Origin: Enterobacter asburiae
GTDB lineage: Bacteria; Pseudomonadota; Gammaproteobacteria; Enterobacterales; Enterobacteriaceae
DNA: 64,000 bases
Direction: 5' to 3'
Assembly: GCF_021440515.1 (NCBI RefSeq)
Contig: NZ_JAKCMV010000034.1
Coordinates: 1 to 64,000, forward strand
Part shown: positions 27,572-39,811 of the stretch, in pieces
Layout of the letters: each line of letters starts with the position of its first letter
Numbering within the stretch: the first letter of the stretch is position 1
The notes under the pieces: model-generated
Seen by the model: the letters and a program-made list of their open reading frames with translations, nothing else
Told to the model about the DNA's origin: nothing
The model's database searches: none
Program-made: the position numbers and the translations under genes

Positions 27572-27599
27572 GCGCGCGTTTTCCGGGAGAAACGCGCGC
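27572..27599 (+). terminator. inverted repeat after the chemoreceptor gene
   Basis: GCGCGCGTTT and AAACGCGCGC form a perfect ten-base stem around TCCGGGAG, 11 bp past the stop codon. No T-run follows directly, so it may act as a weak terminator or RNA 3' end stabiliser. Confidence 0.5.
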
Positions 27600-27755
27600 T
27601 GGCTGAATGGTTTCAGGCATTTTGTCATTTTTGTTTAATCGTTATGCCATTTTTTGATCAAAATCAGCATCCGTTACCCTCCCCTTTGGTGTTATGCCAT
27701 GAGTAATTTGTGAACAACATCACGTCCGGGATGGGCACTATTGACGGGGTAAACT

Positions 27756-27995
27756 ATGGCACTGGTAAAAACAAGTTTGAAGCTGTTTGGCGGGGATACG
27801 GTGGTGGTGCGCTGCTCTGAGCGCTGCCGCATTCATCTCATGAGTGCGAAGGCGCATAAGCAGTCGCAGGCGGATATTCTGACCGTTCAGGATGATAACG
27901 CCTGGCTGACGGTGCCCTATACCGGCACCTGGGACGTGCTGATTGACAGCCACAGCCAGTCGCTTGAGCACTCGGTCAGCTACGTCGCCGCATAA
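27756..27995 (+). CDS. small DUF1883-like protein
   Basis: A 79-residue soluble protein without signal peptide or membrane helix. The pattern GGDTVVVRCSERCRIHLMS ... VPYTGTWDVLID resembles DUF1883 proteins, which share a short beta-rich fold and the CS-x2-C segment. The function of the family is unknown to me. It is monocistronic: 194 bp after the chemoreceptor gene and ending 3 bp before a strong terminator shared with chaC. The ATG at 27756 follows a GGGGTAA ribosome site. Confidence 0.7.
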   Translation: MALVKTSLKLFGGDTVVVRCSERCRIHLMSAKAHKQSQADILTVQDDNAWLTVPYTGTWDVLIDSHSQSLEHSVSYVAA

Positions 27996-27998
27996 ACG

Positions 27999-28022
27999 AA
28001 CGCCCGGCAAGCCGGGCGTTTT
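27999..28022. terminator. bidirectional terminator between the DUF1883-like gene and chaC
   Basis: AACGCCCGGC-AA-GCCGGGCGTT is a perfect GC-rich hairpin flanked by TTTTC to the right and by A-rich sequence to the left. It ends both converging transcripts. Confidence 0.85.
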
Positions 28023-28023
28023 C

Positions 28024-28719
28024 TCAGGCAAAGCCCGGTCGCAGCGGGTTAGTCCGCAGATTCCCTTCCAGCAGCGCTTTCACCTTCGTCACCAGCTCGT
28101 TAAGACAGTCATCCTTCATGCCGAGGCGCGTCAGCTCCTGGTCGAGGGAGAAGAGATACTGGGCGTTGGTGCCAAGCGGGCCGCTTGCCGCCGCGATTAA
28201 CGGCGCAATCACCTGGGTACGGGTGTCGGCTTCATACAGCGGATGGCGCGGGTCCATAATAAATACCAGCGCGTTAACGGTACGGCCGTCGTCGAGTTCC
28301 AGCTTGCACCAGGTCGGCATGTAGCAGCCGGTGATCATTTCGCGCTTCCACAGCAGCGTCAGCTCGTCCTGAAGCGTGGCATCCGGGAGCCGATAGGCCA
28401 CCCCGGTGGTGCGCCCGCCCTCTTTTAGTGCAAGCATACGACCCGGCTGACACGCACTGCCCCGCCCGGCGGTCAGGCGCAGACAAAATGCGCGATGCCA
28501 GCCAGGGAGGGTGCCCGTTGCTGATTCAACAAATTCGAGCGCCGGGTTCCACATCAGAGAACCGTAGCCAAAGATCCATACCGGGCCATCATCCGGGCGG
28601 CAGGCGAGCGTGGCCGCAAGCGACGCCGCACGTTGTTCAGCCGACCAGAGAAGCGATTCCTCAATAGCACCAAATGCCGTTTTACAATCTGCCTTCATTA
28701 AGAAATCACGCGTTAACAC
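28024..28719 (-). CDS. chaC: glutathione-specific gamma-glutamylcyclotransferase
   Basis: Cytoplasmic enzyme that cleaves glutathione to 5-oxoproline and cysteinyl-glycine. The 231-residue protein is nearly identical to E. coli ChaC, with the substrate loop VWIFGYGSLMWNP and the catalytic glutamate in the central region. It starts with GTG at 28719 behind GGAGG at eight-base spacing. It lies 178 bp downstream of chaB in the same direction; the gap shows no gene. Confidence 0.96.
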   Translation of the reverse strand: MLTRDFLMKADCKTAFGAIEESLLWSAEQRAASLAATLACRPDDGPVWIFGYGSLMWNPALEFVESATGTLPGWHRAFCLRLTAGRGSACQPGRMLALKEGGRTTGVAYRLPDATLQDELTLLWKREMITGCYMPTWCKLELDDGRTVNALVFIMDPRHPLYEADTRTQVIAPLIAAASGPLGTNAQYLFSLDQELTRLGMKDDCLNELVTKVKALLEGNLRTNPLRPGFA

Positions 28720-28897
28720 TTTCTACCTCCGCCACTGCGTGCTTCCCTGCGACAACTTTATTGCGCCTTCCCGGCATAGCCTGACTGCTCATTTTGCAAA
28801 CAATTGAACAACGATAAGCAATTCACGGGCCAGTTGCAATACGACGGAAGTTGAACCGCCTGAAAAGTCAAAATCAAGGCAGCTAATGATTTCAGCA

Positions 28898-29128
28898 CTA
28901 TTTCTTTTTATGCCATTTATCGTCGTCGCCTTTCTCATAGTCATGTTTTACTGCTGCCCAGGCCACCTTATGGGCGGTTTCTTCACGGCTGGCATCGTCC
29001 CGGCGATCGTCCTTATCTTTGTACTGATCCCAGGCGCTGTTAAAGGCCTCTTTATAGATATCCTGCGCGTGGGCGGGCAAGACGTGCTGGACGCTGTCGG
29101 GTAACTCCTGTTTCGTTTTGTAGGGCAT
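28898..29128 (-). CDS. chaB: ChaB, small acidic/basic protein of the cha locus
   Basis: A 76-residue charged cytoplasmic protein matching E. coli ChaB over its whole length (AQDIYKEAFNSAWDQYKDK). It has been proposed to regulate the ChaA antiporter, but its role is not firmly established. It is divergent from chaA across a 270 bp A/T-rich region that holds both promoters. Confidence 0.95.
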   Translation of the reverse strand: MPYKTKQELPDSVQHVLPAHAQDIYKEAFNSAWDQYKDKDDRRDDASREETAHKVAWAAVKHDYEKGDDDKWHKKK

Positions 29129-29398
29129 GGCTAACCTCTCTTTTTGCTAAACAGTTAAGTGTGGTTGAAGATACCGGACGGCGCCAGTATGTTTTGATAT
29201 CTTCCAGAATCTTTAAATTAAGCCAATGTAATATATGCATTAATTATGGATATAAGCGTTTTATACGCATTACAAACGAAATTTATCGCAAACCGTAAAA
29301 TTAAGTAAACATTCATGGGTATTTAACCAGGATCTGTTAGTATAATGGCCTGAAAATTCTATCTATAATTACAAGCACCTGCATTTATGGAGAAGCAC

Positions 29399-30499
29399 AT
29401 GACAACAGCACATGAGGCGGTTAAGACCCGCCACAAGGAGACATCTCTCATTTTCCCGGTCCTTGCACTGGCAGTGCTGCTCTTCTGGGGAAGCAGTCAG
29501 TCAATGCCAGTGGTCATTGGTATCAACATCCTCGCCCTTGTGGGCATTTTAAGCAGCGCCTTTAGCGTTGTTCGCCATGCAGACGTGCTGGCACACCGTC
29601 TGGGTGAGCCGTACGGTTCGTTAATCTTAAGCCTGTCGGTGGTTATTCTTGAGGTCAGCCTGATCTCCGCGCTGATGGCAACCGGCGACGCCGCGCCAAC
29701 GCTGATGCGCGATACGCTCTACTCCATCATCATGATTGTGACCGGCGGCCTGGTAGGCTTTTCACTGCTGCTGGGCGGACGTAAATTCGCCACTCAGTAC
29801 ATGAATCTTTTCGGCATTAAACAATATCTGATTGCCCTGTTCCCGCTGGCCATTATCGTGCTGGTCTTCCCGATGGCGCTGCCGGGCGCGAACTTCACTA
29901 CCGGCCAGGCGCTGCTGGTGGCGTTAATTTCTGCGGCGATGTACGGCGTGTTCCTGCTGATCCAGACCAAAACGCACCAGAGCCTGTTTGTTTATGAGCA
30001 TGAAGATGAAGGTGACGACGACGACCCGCACCACGGCAAGCCGTCAGCGCACAGCAGCATCTGGCATACTATTTGGCTGATCGTGCATCTGATTGCGGTT
30101 ATCGCGGTCACTAAAATGAACGCAAACCCGCTGGAAACGCTGCTCACAGAGCTGAACGCGCCAGTGGCGTTTACCGGTTTCCTGGTGGCGCTGCTGATCC
30201 TGTCGCCGGAAGGCCTGGGGGCCCTGAAAGCGGTGCTGAACAATCAGGTGCAGCGCGCCATGAATCTGTTCTTCGGCTCGGTGCTGGCAACCATCTCCCT
30301 GACCGTGCCGGTAGTCACGCTGATTGCGTTCATGACGGGTAACGAATTGCAGTTTGCGCTGGGTGCGCCAGAAATGATTGTGATGGTAGCGTCTCTGCTG
30401 CTGTGTCAGATCTCTTTCTCCACCGGGCGCACAAACGTGCTTAACGGTGCCGCCCACATGGCGCTGTTCATTGCCTATCTGATGACTATCTTTGCCTGA
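29399..30499 (+). CDS. chaA: sodium-potassium/proton (calcium/proton) antiporter ChaA
   Basis: Inner-membrane cation/H+ antiporter of the CaCA family, expelling Na+, K+ or Ca2+ at alkaline pH. From ATG 29399, behind GGAGAAG, it has 366 residues as in E. coli. About eleven helices are visible in two halves, each with an acidic alpha-repeat motif (SLSVVILEVSLISALM and ILSPEGLGALKAVLNN). A cytoplasmic acidic loop EHEDEGDDDDPHH separates them. It is divergent from chaB. Confidence 0.97.
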   Translation: MTTAHEAVKTRHKETSLIFPVLALAVLLFWGSSQSMPVVIGINILALVGILSSAFSVVRHADVLAHRLGEPYGSLILSLSVVILEVSLISALMATGDAAPTLMRDTLYSIIMIVTGGLVGFSLLLGGRKFATQYMNLFGIKQYLIALFPLAIIVLVFPMALPGANFTTGQALLVALISAAMYGVFLLIQTKTHQSLFVYEHEDEGDDDDPHHGKPSAHSSIWHTIWLIVHLIAVIAVTKMNANPLETLLTELNAPVAFTGFLVALLILSPEGLGALKAVLNNQVQRAMNLFFGSVLATISLTVPVVTLIAFMTGNELQFALGAPEMIVMVASLLLCQISFSTGRTNVLNGAAHMALFIAYLMTIFA

Positions 30500-30508
30500 T
30501 TCAATTTC

Positions 30509-30532
30509 GGTGTGAGGGTTTTCCCTCACACC
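30509..30532 (+). terminator. perfect hairpin after chaA
   Basis: GGTGTGAGGG-TTTT-CCCTCACACC is a perfect ten-base stem 9 bp after the chaA stop. The following bases GCCCTTCA lack a T-run, so termination may need Rho or the hairpin may protect the 3' end. Confidence 0.6.
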
Positions 30533-30629
30533 GCCCTTCAGAAAAAGCCTGCTTGAACGTGCAAAAATTTCATATGCGTTATGGAGAAAAAACCGTTAAT
30601 TTTTGAGGTCGTTAACTCAAGGAATAACG

Positions 30630-31523
30630 ATGAAAAGACGCTATGCAGTCGTCGATGTTTTTACCGACACCCCTTTTCTTGGCAACCCCGTCGCGGTGGT
30701 GTTAGATGCCGAAGGATTACACGCCGGGCAAATGCAGCAGATCGCCGCCGAATTTGGCTACAGTGAAACCACCTTCGTACTCCCTCCTCAGGACGATAAA
30801 AATACCGCGCAGGTTCGCATTTTCACCCCAACGCGTGAAATCCCCTTCGCCGGGCATCCAAACGTCGGCACCGCGTTTGTGCTGGCCCGTTTAGCCACGA
30901 CAAACGGGCAGTTGCTTCCCGACACCCTGGTCTTCGAAGAGATCGCAGGACAGGTTCCCGTCAGGCTTCTTCAGGAAAAGGGAGACGTGACGGGTGCAGA
31001 GATTCAGGTTCCTGAAGCGTTATCATGCCGCTCCGAAGTCTCTCCTGAAAAAGTCGCTGCGTGTTTGTCATTGCCCGGTGAAGATATTCAAACCGACAAT
31101 CACCTGCCCGTTGTCGCCTCTGTTGGCTTGCCTTTTCTGGTCGTTGAACTCGCTTCCCAGGAGGCACTCCGCCGCTGTGTTCCCAACCTACAGGGCTTCC
31201 GTGCGGTTTTGCCGCTTGACGGCGCGGTCTCTGTTTACGCCTTCACCAGGGAAACCGATCCCACCCGGCAGTGCGATCTGCATGCGCGTATGTTCACGCC
31301 AAGAATGACGGAAGATCCGGCCACGGGCAGCGCAACCGCAGCCGTCACGGCGCTTCTGGCCCAGCTGAACAATGTTTCAAAGCTGGATTTGCGAGTCAGC
31401 CAGGGCGTCGATATGGGGCGGGCAAGCGTGCTGCATTCTGGCTACGATGCCTCATCCGGTACGCCCATTGTCCGTGTCGGCGGTCACAGCGTTATTACCC
31501 TGCAAGGGACGTTTGACCTCTGA
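30630..31523 (+). CDS. PhzF-family isomerase/epimerase-like protein
   Basis: A 297-residue cytoplasmic protein of the PhzF family, which has the diaminopimelate epimerase fold. The catalytic glutamate segment GYSETTFVLPP (about residue 46) and the PFAGHPNVGTAFVLA and EDPATGSATAA motifs are intact. Family members isomerise small metabolites; the substrate here is unknown. It is not a phenazine gene by context, as no phz partners are present. The ATG at 30630 follows AAGGAATAA. In E. coli the chaA-kdsA interval holds the ldr toxins instead. Confidence 0.88.
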   Translation: MKRRYAVVDVFTDTPFLGNPVAVVLDAEGLHAGQMQQIAAEFGYSETTFVLPPQDDKNTAQVRIFTPTREIPFAGHPNVGTAFVLARLATTNGQLLPDTLVFEEIAGQVPVRLLQEKGDVTGAEIQVPEALSCRSEVSPEKVAACLSLPGEDIQTDNHLPVVASVGLPFLVVELASQEALRRCVPNLQGFRAVLPLDGAVSVYAFTRETDPTRQCDLHARMFTPRMTEDPATGSATAAVTALLAQLNNVSKLDLRVSQGVDMGRASVLHSGYDASSGTPIVRVGGHSVITLQGTFDL

Positions 31524-31544
31524 TCTGGCTCTACAGGCGTAAAA

Positions 31545-31565
31545 AAACCCGCCGAAGCGGGTTTT
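31545..31565. terminator. bidirectional terminator between phzF-like gene and kdsA
   Basis: AAACCCGC-CGA-GCGGGTTTT with an A-run on the left and TTTTG on the right, placed between the two converging genes. Works in either direction by its flanking A and T runs. Confidence 0.88.
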
Positions 31566-31581
31566 GAGAAACACATCGTGC

Positions 31582-32445
<864 letters not shown>

Positions 32446-32469
32446 TTATTCAGGTGTGAATCGGAAAGA

Positions 32470-33279
32470 TTAATGCAGTGTAATTTGTTTATGCGCGATC
32501 GCGTTAATCTGCGCGCGGATCATTTCGCTAATCGGATCTTCCGGGCACTGCTCAACGAAATAGCTTAAATCGTTCAGCGCCACGTGCTCACAGTCGAGCT
32601 GCGCATAGATAAGGCCACGGTCGCGAATTTCGTAAGGATCTTCCGGATTAAATTGCAGTAAAACTTCACTGGCGCGCAGGGCCAGCTCCATCTGCCGCTC
32701 TTCCATCAGCGCCGCTTTCAGCGTATCCAGCAGCTTGCGGATCACCTCCGCGTTGTCGGCTTCGTCCAGATCTTCATTGAACAGCTCGGCAACCGGGCTG
32801 ATGTTGCCTTTGAGCCACACGTCCAGCGTGTGCTCATCCAGCGTGTCGCCGTTAAACGGGTTGATTAACCACATTTCGCCGTCGAGCCACTCAGCGCGCA
32901 GGATCATCTGCGTCGGGAAAATGACCGGCACCAGCGGAATATCCAGACGGTGCGCAATCCACAGCAAAATCGCCCCCAGCGCCACCGCGCTGCCCTGACG
33001 ATTTTTTAAAACCTGATCCAGCCAGAGTGCGTCAGAAAGGCGGTACACGCCGCGCGTATCGCAAAAGCCCCATTCGCCGTAGAAAAGCTCAACCAGCTTT
33101 TCTAACTGCCAGTCCTGTTCGCGCGCCATATTGATCTCTTCTCGCGCCAGGCTGACCAGGCTTTCCAGCTCATCGTAGACGTACTGCGACGAAAAATCGT
33201 CACGGATCATCTCCGAAATCAGTACCATCCCATCGCAAAGCGGCACTTTATTAAATTCGAAATCGGCTAAGGACCTCAT
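32470..33279 (-). CDS. sirB1: SirB1, transglutaminase-like/TPR protein
   Basis: A 269-residue cytoplasmic protein matching E. coli SirB1 (YchA). It has an N-terminal transglutaminase-like SirB1 domain (about 35-180, WGFCDTRGVYRLSDALWLDQV) and a C-terminal TPR-like helical part (about 185-260). The family's biochemical role is unknown; the Salmonella sir naming came from an early genetic link to invasion gene control. It starts 2 bp after the sirB2 stop. Confidence 0.93.
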   Translation of the reverse strand: MRSLADFEFNKVPLCDGMVLISEMIRDDFSSQYVYDELESLVSLAREEINMAREQDWQLEKLVELFYGEWGFCDTRGVYRLSDALWLDQVLKNRQGSAVALGAILLWIAHRLDIPLVPVIFPTQMILRAEWLDGEMWLINPFNGDTLDEHTLDVWLKGNISPVAELFNEDLDEADNAEVIRKLLDTLKAALMEERQMELALRASEVLLQFNPEDPYEIRDRGLIYAQLDCEHVALNDLSYFVEQCPEDPISEMIRAQINAIAHKQITLH

Positions 33280-33281
33280 AC

Positions 33282-33674
33282 TTACCCCAGTAACGGTATT
33301 CTAGTGGTGGCGAGTTTAATGATGATGTACAGCACCACCAGACCCAGCAGAAAGGCGATAAAACCGGTCTGCTGGCTGCGCGGACGACGACGTCCAAGCG
33401 CGATAAAACCCAAAACGATGTAGATGATAACGCCAAACAGCTTTTCAGTCAGCCATGCGCCTTTATCAGTAAATGGCAGATAGCCGGTCTTCCACATCAA
33501 TCCTGCCCCGGAAAGGAACAGCAGCGTATCAATGCAGTGCGGCGCAACGCGCACCCAGCGGGCGTCAATCAACGGATTGTTGTGATAGCGCCACCAGTAG
33601 CGGGTGATGAAAAATCCGATTGTCAGGGCAACGGAAATCAGATGCACCCACAGCAACACGCTAAACAGACTCAT
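33282..33674 (-). CDS. sirB2: SirB2 family membrane protein
   Basis: A 130-residue inner-membrane protein with four predicted helices, matching E. coli SirB2 (YchQ) in length. The ATG at 33674 overlaps the prmC stop as ATGA, and an upstream in-frame GTG is not needed. Function unknown. Its coupling to prmC and sirB1 is conserved in enterics. Confidence 0.92.
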   Translation of the reverse strand: MSLFSVLLWVHLISVALTIGFFITRYWWRYHNNPLIDARWVRVAPHCIDTLLFLSGAGLMWKTGYLPFTDKGAWLTEKLFGVIIYIVLGFIALGRRRPRSQQTGFIAFLLGLVVLYIIIKLATTRIPLLG

Positions 33675-34500
33675 CGCCACTGGCCCAGCGTCAGGCGCTC
33701 GTTGTCGCCGTAGTCACGACAGGTTTCCACCGCGTGATAGCCGGCGGCGGTAAACAGCGCGCGAACCGCTTCGCCCTGCGTCCAGCCGTGCTCCACCAGC
33801 AGCCAGCCGTTCGGCTCTAGATGCTGACGTGACACTGTCACGATATGCTCAAGATCTGCCAGGCCTTCGTTGGCGGCCACCAGCGCCGTCAGCGGCTCGA
33901 AACGCACGTCGCCCTGTGCCAGGTGCGGATCGCGCTCGTCGATGTAGGGCGGATTGCTGACGATCATCCCGAAGGTGCGCTGTTCGAGCGCATCAAACCA
34001 GCTGCTTTGCAGCACGGTGACGTTATCAAACCCAAGACGCGCCAGGTTACGCTGCGCCAGAGCCACGGCATCGGGCATCAGATCCACCGCCGTGACCTGG
34101 CAATCCGGTCGCTCGCTCGCCAGCGCCAGGGCAATCGCCCCGGTGCCGGTGCCTAAATCGAGGATTGAACAGCCGTTCGCAGGCAGCCGCGCCAGGGCCT
34201 GCTCCACCAGACACTCGGTGTCCGGGCGCGGAATAAGCGTGGCGGCAGAAACATACAGCGGCAGCGACCAGAACTCGCGCTCGCCCACCAGATGCGCCAC
34301 CGGCTCGCCGGTTTTACGTCGGGAGAGCAGTTCCGCGAGCTGATGCTCCTGCGCCTGGCTCAGCGGCGTTTCGCCAAAGGCCAGCAGGAAGGTACGGCTT
34401 TTGCCCGTGACAAATCCCAGCAGAATTTCGGCGTCGCGCCTGGGGCTTTCGCTTGCCGAAAGTTCCCCGGCGGCATGGCGTAACCAGTGCTGAAAATCCA

Positions 34501-34501
<1 letters not shown>
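33671..34501 (-). CDS. prmC: peptide chain release factor N(5)-glutamine methyltransferase
   Basis: Methylates the glutamine of the GGQ motif in release factors 1 and 2, using S-adenosylmethionine. The 276-residue protein has an N-terminal helical domain that recognises the factor and a Rossmann methyltransferase domain with ILDLGTGTGAIALAL (about 115) and the catalytic NPPY motif (IVSNPPYID, about 183). Its ATG overlaps the stop of prfA, which encodes its own substrate. Confidence 0.97.
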
Positions 34502-35583
<1,082 letters not shown>

Positions 35584-35624
35584 AGGCGTAAGTGCACCTT
35601 GTAATAGAAAATGGGTGTAGGGCG

Positions 35625-36881
35625 CTATTCCAGCCCGAGGCTGTTGCGCAGAATAGTCAGGCGTTCATCATCGCCGTTTCGGGCTGCCTGCTGAAGAGAT
35701 TTGGTTGGTGCATGGATCAGGCGGTTGGTCAGTTTCCAGGCCAGATCCTGCATAATTGCCTGTGCGTCGCCACCCTGTTCAAGGGCCGCCAACGCTTTGG
35801 CAGTCAGGTCATCACGCACCTGCTCTGCCTGCCCGCGATACTCGCGGATAGTCTCGCTGACGCTTTGCGCGCGCAGCCAGGCCATAAACTCGCTGGTTTC
35901 CTGCTCGACGATCGTTTCAGCCTGAACCGCCGCCGCTTTACGCTGCGCAAGGTTGTGCGAAATGATGCTTTGCAGATCGTCCACGCTGTAGAGATAGGCG
36001 TTGGCCAGTTTGCCCACTTCCGGCTCGACATCGCGCGGAACGGCGATATCCACCAGCAGCATCGGCTGATTACGGCGGGATTTTAATGCGCGCTCTACCA
36101 TGCCTTTGCCGATAATCGGCAGCGGGCTGGCGGTAGAGCTGATAATGATATCCGCCTCTTTCAGGCGCTCATCGATGTCGCTCAGTGCAATCACCTCCGC
36201 ACCCACTTCGTCTGCCAGCACCTGCGCACGCTCGCGGGTACGGTTGGCGATAATCATCTTCTTCACCTTGTGCTCGCGCAGATGGCGCGCCACAAGCTCG
36301 ATGGTTTCACCCGCACCGACCAGCAGCACCGTAACGGTGGATAAGGATTCAAAGATTTGACGAGCAAGGGTACAGGCCGCGAACGCAACCGAAACCGCAC
36401 TGGCACCAATGTCGGTTTCGGTTCGCACACGCTTTGCCACGGAGAAGGATTTCTGGAACATGCGCTCCAGCTCGCTGGCCTTAAGATGGCCTTTATGGGA
36501 ATCCGCGAAGGCTTTTTTCACCTGACCGAGAATTTGCGGTTCGCCGAGCACCAGCGAATCGAGGCCGCTGGCGACGCGCATCAGGTGGCTGACCGCATCG
36601 TTGTCCTGATGCCAGTAGAGGCTTTTACGCAGCTCTTCTTCGTTCAGATTGTGGTAGTCGCATAGCCAGCGGATTAGCGCTTCGTGCAGGTTATCCTGCT
36701 CTTCGACGCTCAGGTAAAGTTCGGTACGGTTGCACGTCGACAGCACAACTCCGCCCTGCACCATAGGCTGTGCAAGCAGGCTATCCAGCGCCAGGTCGAG
36801 CTTGTCCGGCGAAAACGTAACGCGTTCTCGCAGTGAAACCGGGGCCGTTTTGTGGTTAATACCGAGTGCTAAAAGGGTCAT
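35625..36881 (-). CDS. hemA: glutamyl-tRNA reductase
   Basis: First committed step of tetrapyrrole synthesis: reduces glutamyl-tRNA to glutamate 1-semialdehyde with NADPH. From ATG 36881 ([19 protein letters not shown]) it has 418 residues as in E. coli. Catalytic Cys50 lies in [11 protein letters not shown], and the NADPH fold has [17 protein letters not shown]. The N-terminus is the region known to mark the enzyme for heme-dependent proteolysis. It is divergent from lolB across 255 bp. Supplies heme and siroheme also needed by NarI and NasB. Confidence 0.98.
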   Translation of the reverse strand: MTLLALGINHKTAPVSLRERVTFSPDKLDLALDSLLAQPMVQGGVVLSTCNRTELYLSVEEQDNLHEALIRWLCDYHNLNEEELRKSLYWHQDNDAVSHLMRVASGLDSLVLGEPQILGQVKKAFADSHKGHLKASELERMFQKSFSVAKRVRTETDIGASAVSVAFAACTLARQIFESLSTVTVLLVGAGETIELVARHLREHKVKKMIIANRTRERAQVLADEVGAEVIALSDIDERLKEADIIISSTASPLPIIGKGMVERALKSRRNQPMLLVDIAVPRDVEPEVGKLANAYLYSVDDLQSIISHNLAQRKAAAVQAETIVEQETSEFMAWLRAQSVSETIREYRGQAEQVRDDLTAKALAALEQGGDAQAIMQDLAWKLTNRLIHAPTKSLQQAARNGDDERLTILRNSLGLE

Positions 36882-37136
36882 GTGAGCGGGAGTAGTACCA
36901 GCGTTAATAAGGTTAGCAGGACGCATCATACAGGATGCGCGAGATCAATAAAAGAGACAGCCCCTTTCGGAGTAATAGCTTATCTCCGTCATACTTCACG
37001 CTAAATATTCGTTGGCGGCATGACGTAATCACGATAGTCGGTTCGCTTTGAGATAATTTGAACGTAGACGCTGGCAAGCATCGACGCTAGCATTAACCAC
37101 TATAACTCTAACGTATCTCAAGGATTTGTCCTCATT

Positions 37137-37748
37137 ATGACCCGACTGATTCGCCTGCTGCCGCTGGCAGCCCTGGTTCTGACCGCATGTACCGTCACCC
37201 AGCCAAAAGGCCCGGGAAAAAGCCCTGATTCACCGCAGTGGCGTCAGCACCAGCAGGACGTCCGTAATTTAAGCCAGTACCAGACCCGCGGCGCGTTTGC
37301 TTACCTCTCTGACGAACAAAAAGTTTATGCGCGCTTCTTCTGGCAGCAAACGGGTCAGGATAACTATCGCCTGCTGCTGCTGAACCCGCTGGGCAGCACC
37401 GAGCTGGAACTTATCGCCAAACCGGGCGAAGCGCAGATCACCGATAATAAAGGGAAACACTACACGGCTACCGACGCGGAAGAGATGATTGGCAAACTGA
37501 CCGGAATGCCTATCCCGCTGAACAGCCTGCGCCAGTGGATCCTCGGCCTGCCGGGCGATGCCACAGACTACACTCTTGACGACCAGTACCGCCTGAGCCA
37601 GGTAAGCTACGCCCAGAACGGCAAAACCTGGAAAGTGGTGTACAACGGCTACGACAGTAGCAGCAAGCCGTCGCTGCCTTCCAATATGGAACTGACCCAG
37701 GGCAGCCAGCGCATCAAGCTGAAAATGGACAACTGGATCGTTAAATGA
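37137..37748 (+). CDS. lolB: outer-membrane lipoprotein insertion factor LolB
   Basis: Outer-membrane lipoprotein receptor that accepts lipoproteins from LolA and inserts them in the membrane. The 203-residue protein starts with a lipoprotein signal ending in the lipobox LTAC (Cys18). The mature part is the LolB beta-barrel with conserved [23 protein letters not shown] strands. Its stop overlaps the ispE start as ATGA. Confidence 0.97.
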   Translation: MTRLIRLLPLAALVLTACTVTQPKGPGKSPDSPQWRQHQQDVRNLSQYQTRGAFAYLSDEQKVYARFFWQQTGQDNYRLLLLNPLGSTELELIAKPGEAQITDNKGKHYTATDAEEMIGKLTGMPIPLNSLRQWILGLPGDATDYTLDDQYRLSQVSYAQNGKTWKVVYNGYDSSSKPSLPSNMELTQGSQRIKLKMDNWIVK

Positions 37749-38614
37749 TGACCCAATGGCCCTCTCCGGCAAAACTGAACCTGTTTTTGTACATCACCGG
37801 GCAGCGTGCTGACGGCTATCACACCCTGCAAACGCTGTTTCAGTTCCTTGATTACGGCGACACGATGTCGATAGAACCGCGCCGTGACGGCCAGATTCAC
37901 CTGCTTACGCCCGTTGAGGGCGTCGAGCAGGAAGATAACCTGATCGTTCGCGCCGCGCGTCTGCTGATGAAGGCCGCTTCCGACAGCGGACGGCTCCCCG
38001 TCGGAAGCGGCGCTGACATCAGCATCGACAAACGTCTGCCGATGGGCGGCGGTCTGGGCGGCGGATCGTCTAACGCGGCCACCGTGCTGGTTGCGCTTAA
38101 CCATCTGTGGGGCTGCGGGCTGTCTACGGATGAACTGGCGGCGCTGGGCTTATCGCTCGGGGCAGACGTGCCGGTGTTTGTGCGCGGTCATGCCGCCTTT
38201 GCGGAGGGCGTTGGGGAGATCCTCTCGCCGGTCGAGCCGCCGGAAAAATGGTACCTGGTCGCTCATCCGGGCGTCAGCATTCCGACCCCGGTCATCTTTA
38301 AAGATCCTAACCTGAAAAGAAATACCCCGGTGCGGTCAATAGAAACGTTATTAAATTGTGAATTCAGCAACGATTGCGAGGATATCGCAAGAAAACGTTT
38401 TCGCGAGGTTGATGCGGTGCTTTCCTGGCTGTTAGAATACGCGCCGTCGCGCCTGACTGGCACAGGAGCCTGTGTTTTTGCTGAATTTGACACCGAATCC
38501 GCCGCTCGTCAGGTGCTTGAGCAAGCGCCGGTTTGGCTGCATGGTTTTGTAGCGCGAGGGATGAACACGTCCCCCCTACAGCACGCCATTCTGGCGCAGA
38601 CTGAGTTTCGGTGA
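37745..38614 (+). CDS. ispE: 4-diphosphocytidyl-2-C-methyl-D-erythritol kinase
   Basis: ATP-dependent kinase of the MEP isoprenoid pathway. The 289-residue GHMP kinase has the opening [14 protein letters not shown] and the glycine-rich ATP loop [16 protein letters not shown]. It is six residues longer than the 283 of E. coli, at the C-terminus. Translation is coupled to lolB by ATGA overlap. prs follows after 125 bp. Confidence 0.98.
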   Translation: MMTQWPSPAKLNLFLYITGQRADGYHTLQTLFQFLDYGDTMSIEPRRDGQIHLLTPVEGVEQEDNLIVRAARLLMKAASDSGRLPVGSGADISIDKRLPMGGGLGGGSSNAATVLVALNHLWGCGLSTDELAALGLSLGADVPVFVRGHAAFAEGVGEILSPVEPPEKWYLVAHPGVSIPTPVIFKDPNLKRNTPVRSIETLLNCEFSNDCEDIARKRFREVDAVLSWLLEYAPSRLTGTGACVFAEFDTESAARQVLEQAPVWLHGFVARGMNTSPLQHAILAQTEFR

Positions 38615-38670
38615 CAACGTCACCCTGTTCCAGACGTTGCATCGCGCTCTTTAATACACCGCCTGGATAG

Positions 38671-39687
<1,017 letters not shown>

Positions 39688-39699
39688 TCGAACACGGCC

Positions 39700-39727
39700 A
39701 AAAAACCCGCTGCGGCGGGTTTTTTTG
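39700..39727 (+). terminator. intrinsic terminator of prs
   Basis: AACCCGC-TGC-GCGGGTTTTTTT, with a stretch of A before it and seven T after it, 13 bp beyond the prs stop. Strong by eye. Confidence 0.93.
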
Positions 39728-39811
39728 TCTCTGATGCTTATTTGTATGATTTATTAAGTTATCACCTGCCATTCACATGACAGATGATGCGCACACGGAT
39801 GATAGATTATT

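Noticed and set aside
30630-31523. Phenazine biosynthesis gene
   Set aside because: PhzF-family proteins are widespread single genes, and no other phz gene is near.
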